NCBI GenBank assembly: GCA_958413765.1 | Contig: CATYVH010000010.1 | Coordinates: forward strand, 1 to 60,322 | Source: an uncultured Collinsella sp. | GTDB taxonomy: Bacteria; Actinomycetota; Coriobacteriia; Coriobacteriales; Coriobacteriaceae | Direction: 5' to 3' | Length of the DNA stretch: 60,322 nucleotides | Shown here: positions 1 to 7,248 of the stretch, in pieces | Position numbering within the stretch: position 1 is the first letter of the stretch | Layout: every line of letters starts with the position of its first letter | Position numbers and translations under genes: made by a program | Notes under the pieces: model-generated | Database searches by the model: none | Told to the model about the DNA's origin: nothing | Seen by the model: the letters and a program-made list of their open reading frames with translations, nothing else

Positions 1-152
1 CCGACGAGGAGCTCCTGGGCGCCCCGATCGACGACAAGAAGGCTCCCGCCAACGGTGCCATCAACGAGGACATGGCTTCCCTCGACGAGCTACTCAACCA
101 GCTCGTAGACACCGACGACGCCGAAGAGGCCAAGGACAACGACGAGGAATAA
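1..152 (+). CDS. rpoC: RNA polymerase beta-prime subunit, C-terminal end (partial)
   Basis: Only the last 49 codons lie in the window, open from the left edge and ending at a TAA at 150-152. The tail is acidic, with the stretch INEDMASLDELLNQL and a final run of Asp and Glu. The call rests on this tail and on position: rpoC normally precedes rpsL and rpsG in actinobacteria, and rpsL follows here after an inserted cassette. A strong terminator at 181-215 closes the transcript. The catalytic parts of the subunit are outside the window, so the identity is inferred mainly from synteny. Confidence 0.8.
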   Translation, partial: DEELLGAPIDDKKAPANGAINEDMASLDELLNQLVDTDDAEEAKDNDEE

Positions 153-180
153 TTTCCTAGTACGTTAACCGCCCTTCCAA

Positions 181-215
181 AGACCCGCTTCCCAACAGGG
201 GAGCGGGTCTTTTTT
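181..215 (+). terminator. Rho-independent terminator after rpoC
   Basis: A 9-bp perfect stem (AGACCCGCT at 181-189 paired with AGCGGGTCT at 202-210) is followed directly by five T residues. It should end the rpoB-rpoC transcript, so the sigma factor cassette and rpsL need their own promoters. Confidence 0.9.
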
Positions 216-222
216 GGTGAGG

Positions 223-418
223 AACGTTGCCCCGACGAGCACGTCGGATTCCCGGAACGGGCGGCCCGCTGTTAAAGTTTGTCGCGAGTTCCGCACGCAA
301 AGGAAAGCACTTAATGTGCTTTCCGTCTTGTGCAGGACTGTAGAGCAGCAAACTTAAACAGCGGGCCGCCCGTTCCGGGAATCCGCCCCCGCGCACAGAA
401 GGGGATTCCTTTTGCCAA
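223..418. repeat. Constant-core variable-arm hairpin element, copy 1
   Basis: The outer arms 245-280 and 350-385 are complementary over 36 bp with one mismatch. Between them lies a 69-nt core (281-349) that begins GTCGCGAGTTCCGCACG and contains the apical hairpin GGAAAGCAC-TTAAT-GTGCTTTCC and the string GGACTGTAGAGCAG. The same core occurs at 2456, 19730 and 60201, but the outer arms differ in sequence at each place while staying self-complementary. The flanks outside the arms, 223-247 and 383-417, are shared only with copy 2. It lies just after the rpoC terminator. Function unknown. Confidence 0.9.
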
Positions 419-419
419 T

Positions 420-447
420 AAGGGACAGGTTTATTTTGGTCGGTTTT
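420..447 (+). repeat. 28-bp inverted repeat, left end of the ECF cassette
   Basis: The 28 bases at 420-447, starting AAGGGACAGGTTTATTTTGG, are the exact reverse complement of 2360-2387. The pair encloses the sigma factor and its partner gene. It contains the GGGACAGG string seen in several other small palindromes of this window. There is no transposase inside, so if the segment is mobile it depends on an enzyme elsewhere. Confidence 0.85.
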
Positions 448-460
448 TCATGCTTGAATT

Positions 461-490
461 TGAAACATTTCGCCCGACAAGAGCGTATCT
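461..490 (+). promoter_or_regulatory. Candidate ECF-type promoter of the sigma cassette
   Basis: TGAAAC at 461-466 and CGTATC at 484-489 are separated by 17 bases, close to the GAAC...CGTC pattern of many self-regulated ECF sigma factors. It lies about 50 bp upstream of the sigma gene. The assignment is by eye from a short, degenerate motif. Confidence 0.35.
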
Positions 491-537
491 ATGGTGAGGG
501 CCTCATCGAGAACCATTAATGTCACCGGGAGGTGATT

Positions 538-1056
538 ATGGAAGAACAAGCTTTTAGACAGGCGGTCGAAGACCACCGGGATGTCGTGTTTCGGATCGCA
601 TTGACGTATCTGCGTGATCGCGCTGACGCCGACGATGTCGCTCAAGACGTCTTTCTTAAGTTGCTCAAAAGCGACGCGCAATTTGAAAACTGGGAGCATC
701 TTCGTCGATGGCTTATCCGGGTCACGATCAATGAATGTAAATCTCTCTTTCGAAAGCCGTGGAGGCGCGTGGAGGATATTGAGAATCTGGCCGATTCGCT
801 TTCGACGGCGCAGGAGGAGACCAAGGCGGTCCTGTCAGACGTTATGCGACTTCCGGAGCGATTCCGTATTCCTATCGTGCTCTATTACTATCTGGGCTTC
901 TCGACTTCAGAAATTGCCGAGTTACTGCATGTGCCAGCCGCGACCGTTCGAACGCGTTTAGCTCGCGGCAGATCGAAGCTCAAGTTCATCCTAGAGGAGG
1001 GCGACCGTGAAATCCAACCAGATCAAGCAGGCCTTCGAGTCCGTCCAAGCCGATAG
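538..1056 (+). CDS. ECF (extracytoplasmic function) RNA polymerase sigma factor
   Basis: The 172-aa protein has only sigma regions 2 and 4. Region 2 is at about residues 8-70 and includes ADADDVAQDVFLKLL, the typical core-binding helix. Region 4 is at about residues 100-150 with the helix-turn-helix FSTSEIAELLHVPAATVRTR. I chose the ATG at 538 because GGGAGG at 527-532 sits 5 bases before it; the in-frame GTG at 532 overlaps that site. The next gene starts inside the last 50 bases of this one, so the two are translationally coupled, as sigma/anti-sigma pairs often are. The gene lies between rpoC and rpsL inside a 28-bp inverted repeat, an unusual place for an ECF gene. The target regulon cannot be read from the window. 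Confidence 0.93.
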   Translation: MEEQAFRQAVEDHRDVVFRIALTYLRDRADADDVAQDVFLKLLKSDAQFENWEHLRRWLIRVTINECKSLFRKPWRRVEDIENLADSLSTAQEETKAVLSDVMRLPERFRIPIVLYYYLGFSTSEIAELLHVPAATVRTRLARGRSKLKFILEEGDREIQPDQAGLRVRPSR

Positions 1057-2083
1057 CGATCTTGCTGACCGTGTTCTTTATGCCGCTGCTGGCGAGCCGC
1101 TTCGCCGAAAGGGTCACGCGAAGCCTCTGTATGTTGCCGTAATCGGATGTCTTGCCGGAGTGCTGGCGACCGGAGGGGTCGCCTACGCTGTTGTCAATTC
1201 CAGTTATTTTGCCTCTGCCTGGGGAAACCATGGCAACGGAGAGTCCGTTACCTGGACAAATGGCGGCTCGTCGGGGACGAAATATACCTACACCAGAGAG
1301 TTTGGTGATGGTATCGCGCCCCAAAGCCTGGAGGGTGCAGCCCAGAAGGTCAATCTGTCCGTCGAGGGCAACGGCTATACGCTCGACATTCATGAGATGG
1401 CAATCGACGAGAACGGTTGCGGTGCTGTGACGTTTACATTGTCCAATCCGAATGGCGTTAACTACTACAAGCCGGCGGCAGAGCTTGGCGAACTTGTTCT
1501 CTATGGTGAAGAAGAAGGGGGCGTCAGTACACCCAGCATGAACTTCGGCGAGGAATGGGCTGATACATGCTGCACCATTGATAAAGACACATCAAGCGAC
1601 ACGGTCATTAACGGCACGATGTACTTTGCATCTTGGAATCGCGATCGAGATTTACGACATGCGGTCACCTGGAATATCAGTTGGACAGAGGGCAAAGGTG
1701 AGGATGCGAAGGTGATCGAGGTATCGACGCCAGAGTTTAACGTCGGAGCGCACGTCGATACAAAGGAGCTCCGCTCCGACGACTCGCCTCTTGAGATTAG
1801 CCCGTTTTCCATCCAGACGCACATCGATGATCTGGGCTATGAAGCAGTTGATCATAAACTGACCGTCATCTACAAGGATGGGTCAGAGCAGATTATCGAA
1901 GATGACGACGCAGGGGCGTACAATTTCTATGTTTCGATGGCACGCAATAGCGGAGAGAACATTTGGGTGCCAACGAAGTTGATTGATGTCGACCAAGTGG
2001 TTTCAGTAACGCTCGAAGGCACACGCTGCACTTCAACAGGGGGCGCCGAAACGTCGGAACCCTTTACCATCGTCTATTCGTAA
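1007..2083 (+). CDS. Single-pass membrane protein, probable anti-sigma partner (DUF4179-like)
   Basis: The 358-aa protein starts at a GTG preceded by GAGGAGGG and overlaps the sigma gene by 50 bases. Residues 1-40 are a short charged cytoplasmic head, residues 41-63 form one hydrophobic membrane helix, and the remaining ~295 residues are a polar, beta-rich segment expected outside the cell. This layout and the pairing with an ECF sigma factor match the DUF4179/RsiV-like membrane proteins common in gut Gram-positives. There is no zinc-binding HxxxCxxC motif in the head, so it is not a ZAS-type anti-sigma factor. The anti-sigma role is inferred from context. A terminator follows at 2091-2123. 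Confidence 0.7.
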   Translation: MKSNQIKQAFESVQADSDLADRVLYAAAGEPLRRKGHAKPLYVAVIGCLAGVLATGGVAYAVVNSSYFASAWGNHGNGESVTWTNGGSSGTKYTYTREFGDGIAPQSLEGAAQKVNLSVEGNGYTLDIHEMAIDENGCGAVTFTLSNPNGVNYYKPAAELGELVLYGEEEGGVSTPSMNFGEEWADTCCTIDKDTSSDTVINGTMYFASWNRDRDLRHAVTWNISWTEGKGEDAKVIEVSTPEFNVGAHVDTKELRSDDSPLEISPFSIQTHIDDLGYEAVDHKLTVIYKDGSEQIIEDDDAGAYNFYVSMARNSGENIWVPTKLIDVDQVVSVTLEGTRCTSTGGAETSEPFTIVYS

Positions 2084-2090
2084 GATTTGG

Positions 2091-2123
2091 GGCCGCTTTC
2101 TACTAGGGGAAGCGGCCTTCTTT
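2091..2123 (+). terminator. Terminator after the sigma/partner pair
   Basis: GGCCGCTT (2091-2098) pairs with AAGCGGCC (2110-2117), followed by TTCTTT. It closes the two-gene cassette. Confidence 0.85.
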
Positions 2124-2168
2124 GCGGTAAATGGGCGGTTAGACCGCACGATATTCGCCTGCATTCCT

Positions 2169-2289
2169 GAAGTATGCGGCAAAATCTTGATGGGTCGACC
2201 ACACCGTATATGCTCAAGCGCTCTACCTGCGGGTTTATTATCGCAAAACCCCGGTGCGCTCGGCGGGTCCAGAATTTGCCGCATACTTC
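2169..2289. repeat. 15-bp inverted repeat with a 91-nt interior
   Basis: GAAGTATGCGGCAAA at 2169-2183 is the perfect reverse complement of 2275-2289. The interior has no convincing reading frame. It lies between the cassette terminator and the right 28-bp inverted repeat, so it is probably part of the inserted segment. It could be a short folded RNA or a small non-autonomous element; nothing in the sequence decides this. Confidence 0.6.
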
Positions 2290-2359
2290 CGAAAGCGCCG
2301 CCGATTTCCATGCGACAGGTGAGAGCAGATCACCGTTGGAGCGCGACGTTTCCCCAGAT

Positions 2360-2387
2360 AAAACCGACCAAAATAAACCTGTCCCTT
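2360..2387 (-). repeat. 28-bp inverted repeat, right end of the ECF cassette
   Basis: Exact reverse complement of 420-447. It stands just before hairpin element copy 2, as the left repeat stands just after copy 1. The cassette is therefore nested as element, inverted repeat, genes, inverted repeat, element. Confidence 0.85.
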
Positions 2388-2397
2388 TTTGGCAGGT

Positions 2398-2590
2398 AAC
2401 GTTGCCCCGACGAGCACGTCGGATCCCCGGCCCGGGCGGCACAGGGGTTAAGTTTGTCGCGAGTTCCGCACGAGCCGGAGGCCACTTAATGTGGCCTCCG
2501 TGCGAGCCAGGACTGTAGAGCAGCAAACTTAACCCCTGTGCCGCCCGGCCCGGGAATCCGCCCCCGCGCACAGGAGGGGATTCCTTTTGT
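2398..2590. repeat. Constant-core variable-arm hairpin element, copy 2
   Basis: Arms 2420-2455 and 2525-2560 pair over 36 bp with two mismatches. The 69-nt core is 2456-2524. Its apical stem reads GGAGGCCAC-TTAAT-GTGGCCTCC, differing from copy 1 on both sides so that pairing is kept. The part of the arms nearest the core (ACAGGGGTTAAGTTT) differs from copy 1, but the outer flanks are shared. Same orientation as copy 1. It precedes the rpsL promoter region. Confidence 0.9.
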
Positions 2591-2619
2591 GTAGGCTTTG
2601 CGGAAATGTGCCAATTTTG

Positions 2620-2643
2620 GGATACGCCCGGCGGCGTGGTCTG
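2620..2643 (+). promoter_or_regulatory. Ribosomal-operon promoter-like motif upstream of rpsL
   Basis: GGATACGCCCG followed by GCGGCGTGGTCTG resembles the motif GGAYACGCCCG-N3-CCGTGTATAC found before rplC (19893) and rplB (21758). In those two copies the 3' part gives a TATAC -10-like box; here that part is weaker. It is the only recognisable promoter-like element between the terminator at 2123 and rpsL. Confidence 0.45.
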
Positions 2644-2765
2644 TTGACGGCACAGCTAACGCCACGTATCCTATCGAACTGCGTGTTTCGTAGGGGGATG
2701 CTGACCCCTCGATTCAAGCCGTTGCACTTTACAGAAAGCTGGAATCATTCGAGAAGGAGTACGCT

Positions 2766-3143
2766 TTGCCTACTATTAACCAGCTGGTTCGCCAGGGCCG
2801 TCGTTCCGTGCCCAAGAAGTCCAAGAACGCTGCTCTGCAGCACAACTCCCAGAAGCGCGGCGTGTGCACCCGCGTCTTCACCACGAGCCCCAAGAAGCCG
2901 AACTCGGCTCTTCGTAAGGTTGCCCGTGTTCGCCTCGTCAACGGCATCGAAGTTACTGCTTACATCCCGGGTGAGGGCCACAACCTGCAGGAGCACTCCA
3001 TCGTGCTCGTCCGCGGCGGTCGTGTCCGTGACCTCCCTGGTGTCCGTTATCACGTCATCCGTGGCGCCTACGACGCTGCTCCGGTCCAGAACCGTATGCA
3101 GGCCCGTTCCAAGTACGGTGCTAAGCGCCCCAAGGCTAAATAA
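2766..3143 (+). CDS. rpsL: 30S ribosomal protein S12
   Basis: The 125-aa protein starts at TTG with AAGGAG at 2753-2758. It matches S12 along its whole length: basic N-terminus, TSPKKPNSALRK with Lys43, and GGRVRDLPGVRYH. S12 lines the decoding centre of the small subunit. Residue 88, normally Lys in GGRVKDLPGV, is Arg here (codon CGT at 3027-3029), the same change that gives streptomycin resistance in Mycobacterium tuberculosis (K88R). It is first in a unit with rpsG and fusA. Start choice and identity are secure. Confidence 0.98.
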   Translation: MPTINQLVRQGRRSVPKKSKNAALQHNSQKRGVCTRVFTTSPKKPNSALRKVARVRLVNGIEVTAYIPGEGHNLQEHSIVLVRGGRVRDLPGVRYHVIRGAYDAAPVQNRMQARSKYGAKRPKAK

Positions 3144-3217
3144 GCCAGATAACGTTTTGATACTTTCGCCGTGTGCCGTCTTGAGCGCCGCACGGTAGAC
3201 ACTTAAGGAGATTTCAC

Positions 3218-3691
3218 ATGCCGCGTCGTGCAGCAGCTAATCGTCGTGAGGTTCAGCCTGACGCCGTTTACAACAACCGCCTGGTGACTCAGCTCATCAA
3301 CAAGGTCCTTCTTGACGGCAAGAAGGCCACCGCTGAGCGCATCGTTTACACCGCTTTCGAGATCGTTGCCGAGAAGTCCGAGGGTGGCGACGCTCTCGCT
3401 ACCTTCAAGAAGGCTATGGACAACGTCAAGCCCACGCTCGAGGTTAAGCCCAAGCGTGTCGGTGGCGCTACCTATCAGGTCCCGATGGAGGTCAACTCCC
3501 GTCGTTCCACCGCTCTGGGTATCCGCTGGATCGTCAACTTCTCCCGCGCTCGCAAGGAGAAGACCATGGCCGAGCGTCTCGCCAACGAGATCCTCGACGC
3601 CTCCAACGGCCTGGGCGCTTCCGTCAAGAAGCGTGAGGACGTCTTCAAGATGGCCGAGGCCAACCGCGCGTTCTCTCACTATCGTTGGTAA
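3218..3691 (+). CDS. rpsG: 30S ribosomal protein S7
   Basis: The 157-aa protein has the S7 length and sequence from MPRRAAANRREVQPDAVY to the C-terminal helix ending FSHYRW. S7 nucleates assembly of the 16S rRNA 3' domain. TAAGGAG precedes the ATG. It lies 74 bases after rpsL and 19 bases before fusA, the usual str-operon order. In other bacteria S7 represses its own operon by binding between rpsL and rpsG; that 74-base spacer has no obvious strong fold. Confidence 0.98.
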   Translation: MPRRAAANRREVQPDAVYNNRLVTQLINKVLLDGKKATAERIVYTAFEIVAEKSEGGDALATFKKAMDNVKPTLEVKPKRVGGATYQVPMEVNSRRSTALGIRWIVNFSRARKEKTMAERLANEILDASNGLGASVKKREDVFKMAEANRAFSHYRW

Positions 3692-3710
3692 GTTAAGGTA
3701 AGGAACTAAC

Positions 3711-5810
3711 ATGGCTAAGCCTAAGTACAAGCTTTCCGATACCCGTAACATCGGCATCATGGCCCACATCGATGCCGGTAAGACCACCACGACCGAGCGT
3801 ATTCTTTACTACACCGGTAAGACCCACAAGATCGGTGAGGTCCATGAGGGCGCTGCCACCATGGACTGGATGGTTCAGGAGCAGGAGCGCGGCGTAACCA
3901 TTACCTCCGCTGCTACCACCTGCTTCTGGAACAAGGACGGCAAGGACTACCGCATCCAGATCATCGACACCCCGGGCCACGTTGACTTCACCGCCGAGGT
4001 CGAGCGCTGCCTGCGCGTCCTCGATGGCGCTGTCGCCGTCTTCGACGCCGTTGCCGGCGTTCAGCCCCAGTCTGAGACCGTTTGGCGTCAGGCTTCTACC
4101 TTCAACGTTCCCCGCATCGCCTTCATCAACAAGTATGACCGCGTGGGCGCTGACTTCTTCAACGCTATCGAGACCATGAAGGATCGTCTCGACGCTAACG
4201 CCGTGGCCGCTCAGGTCCCGATGGGCGCCGAGGACAACTTCTGGGGCGTCATCGACCTGGTCACCATGACCGCATGGGACTTCAAGGCCGACGAGAAGGG
4301 TATGACCTACCCCGAGCCGATGGACGAGATCCCGGCTGAGTTTGCCGACATCGCTGCCACCAAGCGCGAGGAGCTCCTTGACGCTGCTGCCAGCTTTGAC
4401 GACGAGCTCATGGAGAAGATCCTCATGGAGGAGGACTTCACCGTCGAGGAGCTCAAGGCTGCTCTGCGCAAGGGCGTTCTGGCCAACGAGCTCAACCTCG
4501 TCTTCGTGGGTTCCGCCTACAAGAACAAGGGCGTTCAGGAGCTGCTCGACGCTGTCGTCGACTACCTGCCCAGCCCGCTCGACGTTGAGGCCGTCACCGG
4601 TACCGATCCGGACACCGGCGAGGAGATTCAGCGTCATCCTTCCTTCGACGAGCCCTTCTCCGGCCTGGTCTTCAAGATCATGACCGACCCGTTCGTCGGT
4701 AAGCTCACCTACGTCCGCGTTTACTCCGGCCGCGCCGAGTCCGGCTCCTACGTTGTCAACGCTTCCAACGGTCAGCGCGAGCGCCTCGGCCGCATCCTCG
4801 AGATGAACGCCGCCGAGCGTATCGACCGTGACGACGCTGCCGCCGGCGACATCGTCGCTTGCGTCGGCTTCAAGAACTCCACCACCGGTGACACCCTGTG
4901 CGCCGAGGGCAAGGAGATCGTCCTCGAGAAGATCGAGTTCGCTAAGCCCGTTATTGACGTTGCCATCGAGCCCAAGACCAAGGCCGAGCAGGACAAGATG
5001 TCCCTGGCTCTGACCAAGCTCGCCGAGGAGGACCCGACCTTCCAGGTGTCCACCAACCACGAGACCGGCCAGACCATCATCGCCGGCATGGGCGAGCTGC
5101 ACCTCGAGATCATCGTCGACCGTCTGCTCCGCGAGTTCAAGGTCGACGCTAACGTCGGTAAGCCCCAGGTTGCCTACCGCGAGACCGCTGGTCACGACGT
5201 CGAGAAGGCTGAGGGCAAGTTCGTCCGTCAGTCCGGTGGTCGCGGTCAGTACGGCCACGCCGTCATCAAGCTCGAGAAGATGGAGGAGGGCTTCGGCTAC
5301 GAGTTCGTCAACGCTATCGTCGGCGGTGTCGTGCCCAAGGAGTACATCCCGTCCATCGACAAGGGCATCCAAGAGGCCCTGAACACCGGTGTTATCGCCG
5401 GCTTCCCGGTCCTCGACGTTAAGGTCACCCTGTTCGACGGTTCTTACCACGAGGTCGACTCCTCCGAGGCCGCCTTCAAGATCGCCGGTTCCATGGCTAT
5501 CAAGGACGCCCTCAAGAAGTCCGACCCGCAGCTGCTCGAGCCGATCATGGCTGTCGAGGTCGAGACCCCCGAGCAGTACATGGGCGACGTCATGGGCAAC
5601 CTCTCCGGTCGCCGCGGCAAGATCGAGGGCATGGAGGATCGCAAGAACAGCAAGCTCATCCGTGCCAAGGTGCCGCTGGGCGAGATGTTCGGTTACGCTA
5701 CCGACCTTCGCTCCCAGACCCAGGGCCGTGCATCCTACACGATGCAGTTCGACTCTTATGAGCCCGCGCCCAAGTCCATCGTGGACGAGGTCATGAGCAA
5801 GAACGCCTAA
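3711..5810 (+). CDS. fusA: Elongation factor G
   Basis: The 699-aa translocase has the GTPase motifs AHIDAGKT (residues 18-25) and DTPGH (86-90), then the EF-G domains II-V to the end. The fourth GTPase motif, usually NKMD, reads NKYD here (about residue 140). The reading frame is clean. It follows rpsG by 19 bases with a good ribosome-binding site. In most bacteria tuf comes next; here rpsJ follows directly after 60 bases, so EF-Tu must be encoded elsewhere. Confidence 0.98.
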   Translation: MAKPKYKLSDTRNIGIMAHIDAGKTTTTERILYYTGKTHKIGEVHEGAATMDWMVQEQERGVTITSAATTCFWNKDGKDYRIQIIDTPGHVDFTAEVERCLRVLDGAVAVFDAVAGVQPQSETVWRQASTFNVPRIAFINKYDRVGADFFNAIETMKDRLDANAVAAQVPMGAEDNFWGVIDLVTMTAWDFKADEKGMTYPEPMDEIPAEFADIAATKREELLDAAASFDDELMEKILMEEDFTVEELKAALRKGVLANELNLVFVGSAYKNKGVQELLDAVVDYLPSPLDVEAVTGTDPDTGEEIQRHPSFDEPFSGLVFKIMTDPFVGKLTYVRVYSGRAESGSYVVNASNGQRERLGRILEMNAAERIDRDDAAAGDIVACVGFKNSTTGDTLCAEGKEIVLEKIEFAKPVIDVAIEPKTKAEQDKMSLALTKLAEEDPTFQVSTNHETGQTIIAGMGELHLEIIVDRLLREFKVDANVGKPQVAYRETAGHDVEKAEGKFVRQSGGRGQYGHAVIKLEKMEEGFGYEFVNAIVGGVVPKEYIPSIDKGIQEALNTGVIAGFPVLDVKVTLFDGSYHEVDSSEAAFKIAGSMAIKDALKKSDPQLLEPIMAVEVETPEQYMGDVMGNLSGRRGKIEGMEDRKNSKLIRAKVPLGEMFGYATDLRSQTQGRASYTMQFDSYEPAPKSIVDEVMSKNA

Positions 5811-5870
5811 GTTCGAGCTCCCTGTTACGTAATCCGCGAGAACATCTCTCGCACTCTTTGGAGGTTTAAG

Positions 5871-6179
5871 TTGGCTACCCAGAAGATCCGCATTCGCCTC
5901 AAGGGCTATGATCACGAGGTCATCGATCAGTCCGCGAAGCTCATCGTCGACACCGCCCAGAAGACTGGCGCCAAGGTGTCTGGCCCCATCCCCCTGCCGA
6001 CCGAGCGCAACCTTTACACGGTCATCCGCTCGCCGCACAAGGACAAGGACTCCCGCGAGCAGTTCGAGATGCGCACCCACAAGCGTCTCATCGACATCCT
6101 CGACCCCACCTCGGGCACTGTTGATTCGCTCATGCGTCTCGACCTCCCCGCTGGCGTCGACATCGACATCAAGCTCTAA
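5871..6179 (+). CDS. rpsJ: 30S ribosomal protein S10
   Basis: The 102-aa protein starts at TTG with TTTGGAGG just upstream. It carries S10 landmarks such as IRIRLKGYDHEVID and GPIPLPTERN, and the RTHKRLIDI loop. S10 belongs to the 30S head and is also NusE in antitermination. It is the last gene of the str-like unit and is followed by a terminator. The rest of the S10 operon starts only at 20101, about 14 kb away. Confidence 0.97.
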   Translation: MATQKIRIRLKGYDHEVIDQSAKLIVDTAQKTGAKVSGPIPLPTERNLYTVIRSPHKDKDSREQFEMRTHKRLIDILDPTSGTVDSLMRLDLPAGVDIDIKL

Positions 6180-6200
6180 GCGATATCGCTCATAGCTTAC

Positions 6201-6240
6201 AGAGCCCTGCTGCCATTACGGTAGCGGGGCTCTTTTGTTT
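6201..6240 (+). terminator. Terminator after rpsJ
   Basis: AGAGCCCTGCT (6201-6211) pairs with AGCGGGGCTCT (6223-6233), followed by TTTTGTTTT. It separates the ribosomal unit from the convergent birA gene. Confidence 0.9.
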
Positions 6241-6294
6241 TGAATGATGGTTTGGACTGCCGGGTAATGCTGCCGAGTAGGTGGCTGCGGCGCT

Positions 6295-7071
6295 CTATTC
6301 GCTCAATGGGCGCAATGACGCCTCCTCAAAATGGAAGGATCGCAGGCCGTCTTCCGTTTCGATACACGCGCGACCAAAGGCATCGACCGTTTGAAAGATG
6401 CCACGCGCCAGCTCGTCACCGGCAGGGGAACGGGCGATAACGTGCTCCCCAATCCAATTGAGATGAGCGACATAATCATCGTGGACGGGCGCGATCGGTC
6501 CGGCGTCTTCTTCCATGGCGTTGAGCAGATCTGCCCATGTGCCTACGGCGTGCACGACCGCGTGATGGACCTCCCTGAGTAGCACATCGACGGTGGGAAC
6601 ATTCTCGTTGAGGTCTGAGAGGCCGATTGCCGGCAGGCCGCCATCGGGAACCTCTTGGGGCGTGTAGTTTACGTTGACGCCAATGCCGCAGACGGCAAAG
6701 GGCATGCCCATGTTGTCACGAGCCGCCTCGACCAAGATGCCGCCGAGTTTGCGCCCTCGCGCGACGAGGTCGTTGGGCCATTTGAGGCCGATCTCGTTAG
6801 CAAGACCTTGCGCCTCGAGCGCCTCGAGCACCGCTAAGCCGCTGACGGCGGCAAGACCAGAGTACTTGGCGGGATCAACACGTGGACGTAGGACAATCGA
6901 GAGCAACAGGTTGCCGGCGGTTGAATCCCACTTGTGGCCGCGTCGGCCGCGTCCTGCCGTTTGCGCGCGGGCTGCAAGCCCCGTGCCGTGCGGCGCTCCC
7001 TGTTTTCCTGCTTCGAGCAGGTCGTCGTTGGTCGATCCGGTTACGTCGACTATCGTTAATTGGGCATCCAT
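6295..7071 (-). CDS. birA: Biotin--[acetyl-CoA-carboxylase] ligase
   Basis: The 258-aa protein makes biotinyl-AMP and attaches biotin to the AccB lysine. It shows the ligase signatures GRGRRGHKW (adenylate loop), GLKWPNDL and GGILVEA. The ATG at 7071 follows TAAGGAGG by 11 bases; the frame stays open 30 codons upstream without a better site. There is no N-terminal winged helix, so unlike E. coli BirA it should not repress transcription. It is divergent from the fatty-acid cluster that encodes its substrate, and the 177-bp shared region holds two direct repeats that may be operators. Confidence 0.93.
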   Translation of the reverse strand: MDAQLTIVDVTGSTNDDLLEAGKQGAPHGTGLAARAQTAGRGRRGHKWDSTAGNLLLSIVLRPRVDPAKYSGLAAVSGLAVLEALEAQGLANEIGLKWPNDLVARGRKLGGILVEAARDNMGMPFAVCGIGVNVNYTPQEVPDGGLPAIGLSDLNENVPTVDVLLREVHHAVVHAVGTWADLLNAMEEDAGPIAPVHDDYVAHLNWIGEHVIARSPAGDELARGIFQTVDAFGRACIETEDGLRSFHFEEASLRPLSE

Positions 7072-7166
7072 AGCGGCTGCTACCTCCTTAATGAATAAGT
7101 GAATGACGCGAATGGTGTCGAGAGATAGACACAATGTGAAGCCTTTGTCGCATTTGGACAATTTAA

Positions 7167-7230
7167 TGTTAACACGTCAACAAAGCGAAGAATGCGCTAT
7201 CCTCTCTTGGTCGATGTAAACACGTCAACA
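7167..7230. promoter_or_regulatory. Pair of 16-bp direct repeats in the birA-fabH control region
   Basis: TGTTAACACGTCAACA (7167-7182) and TGTAAACACGTCAACA (7215-7230) differ at one base and start 48 bp apart. Their core, AACACGTCAACA, suggests binding sites for a fatty-acid regulator. No regulator gene lies in the window. The second copy sits 19 bp before the fabH start, so binding there could block initiation. Confidence 0.6.
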
Positions 7231-7248
7231 ACTCAAAGGAGGTTAGTG

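Noticed and set aside
223..385. Integron attC site
   Set aside because: attC sites have conserved outer ends and a variable loop; this element has the opposite pattern, and no integrase is present.
3693..6080. A 795-codon open frame on the minus strand across fusA
   Set aside because: It is antisense to the intact EF-G gene; long antisense frames arise from the GC-rich codon use. It has no ribosome site and a Leu/Asp/Val-rich composition.
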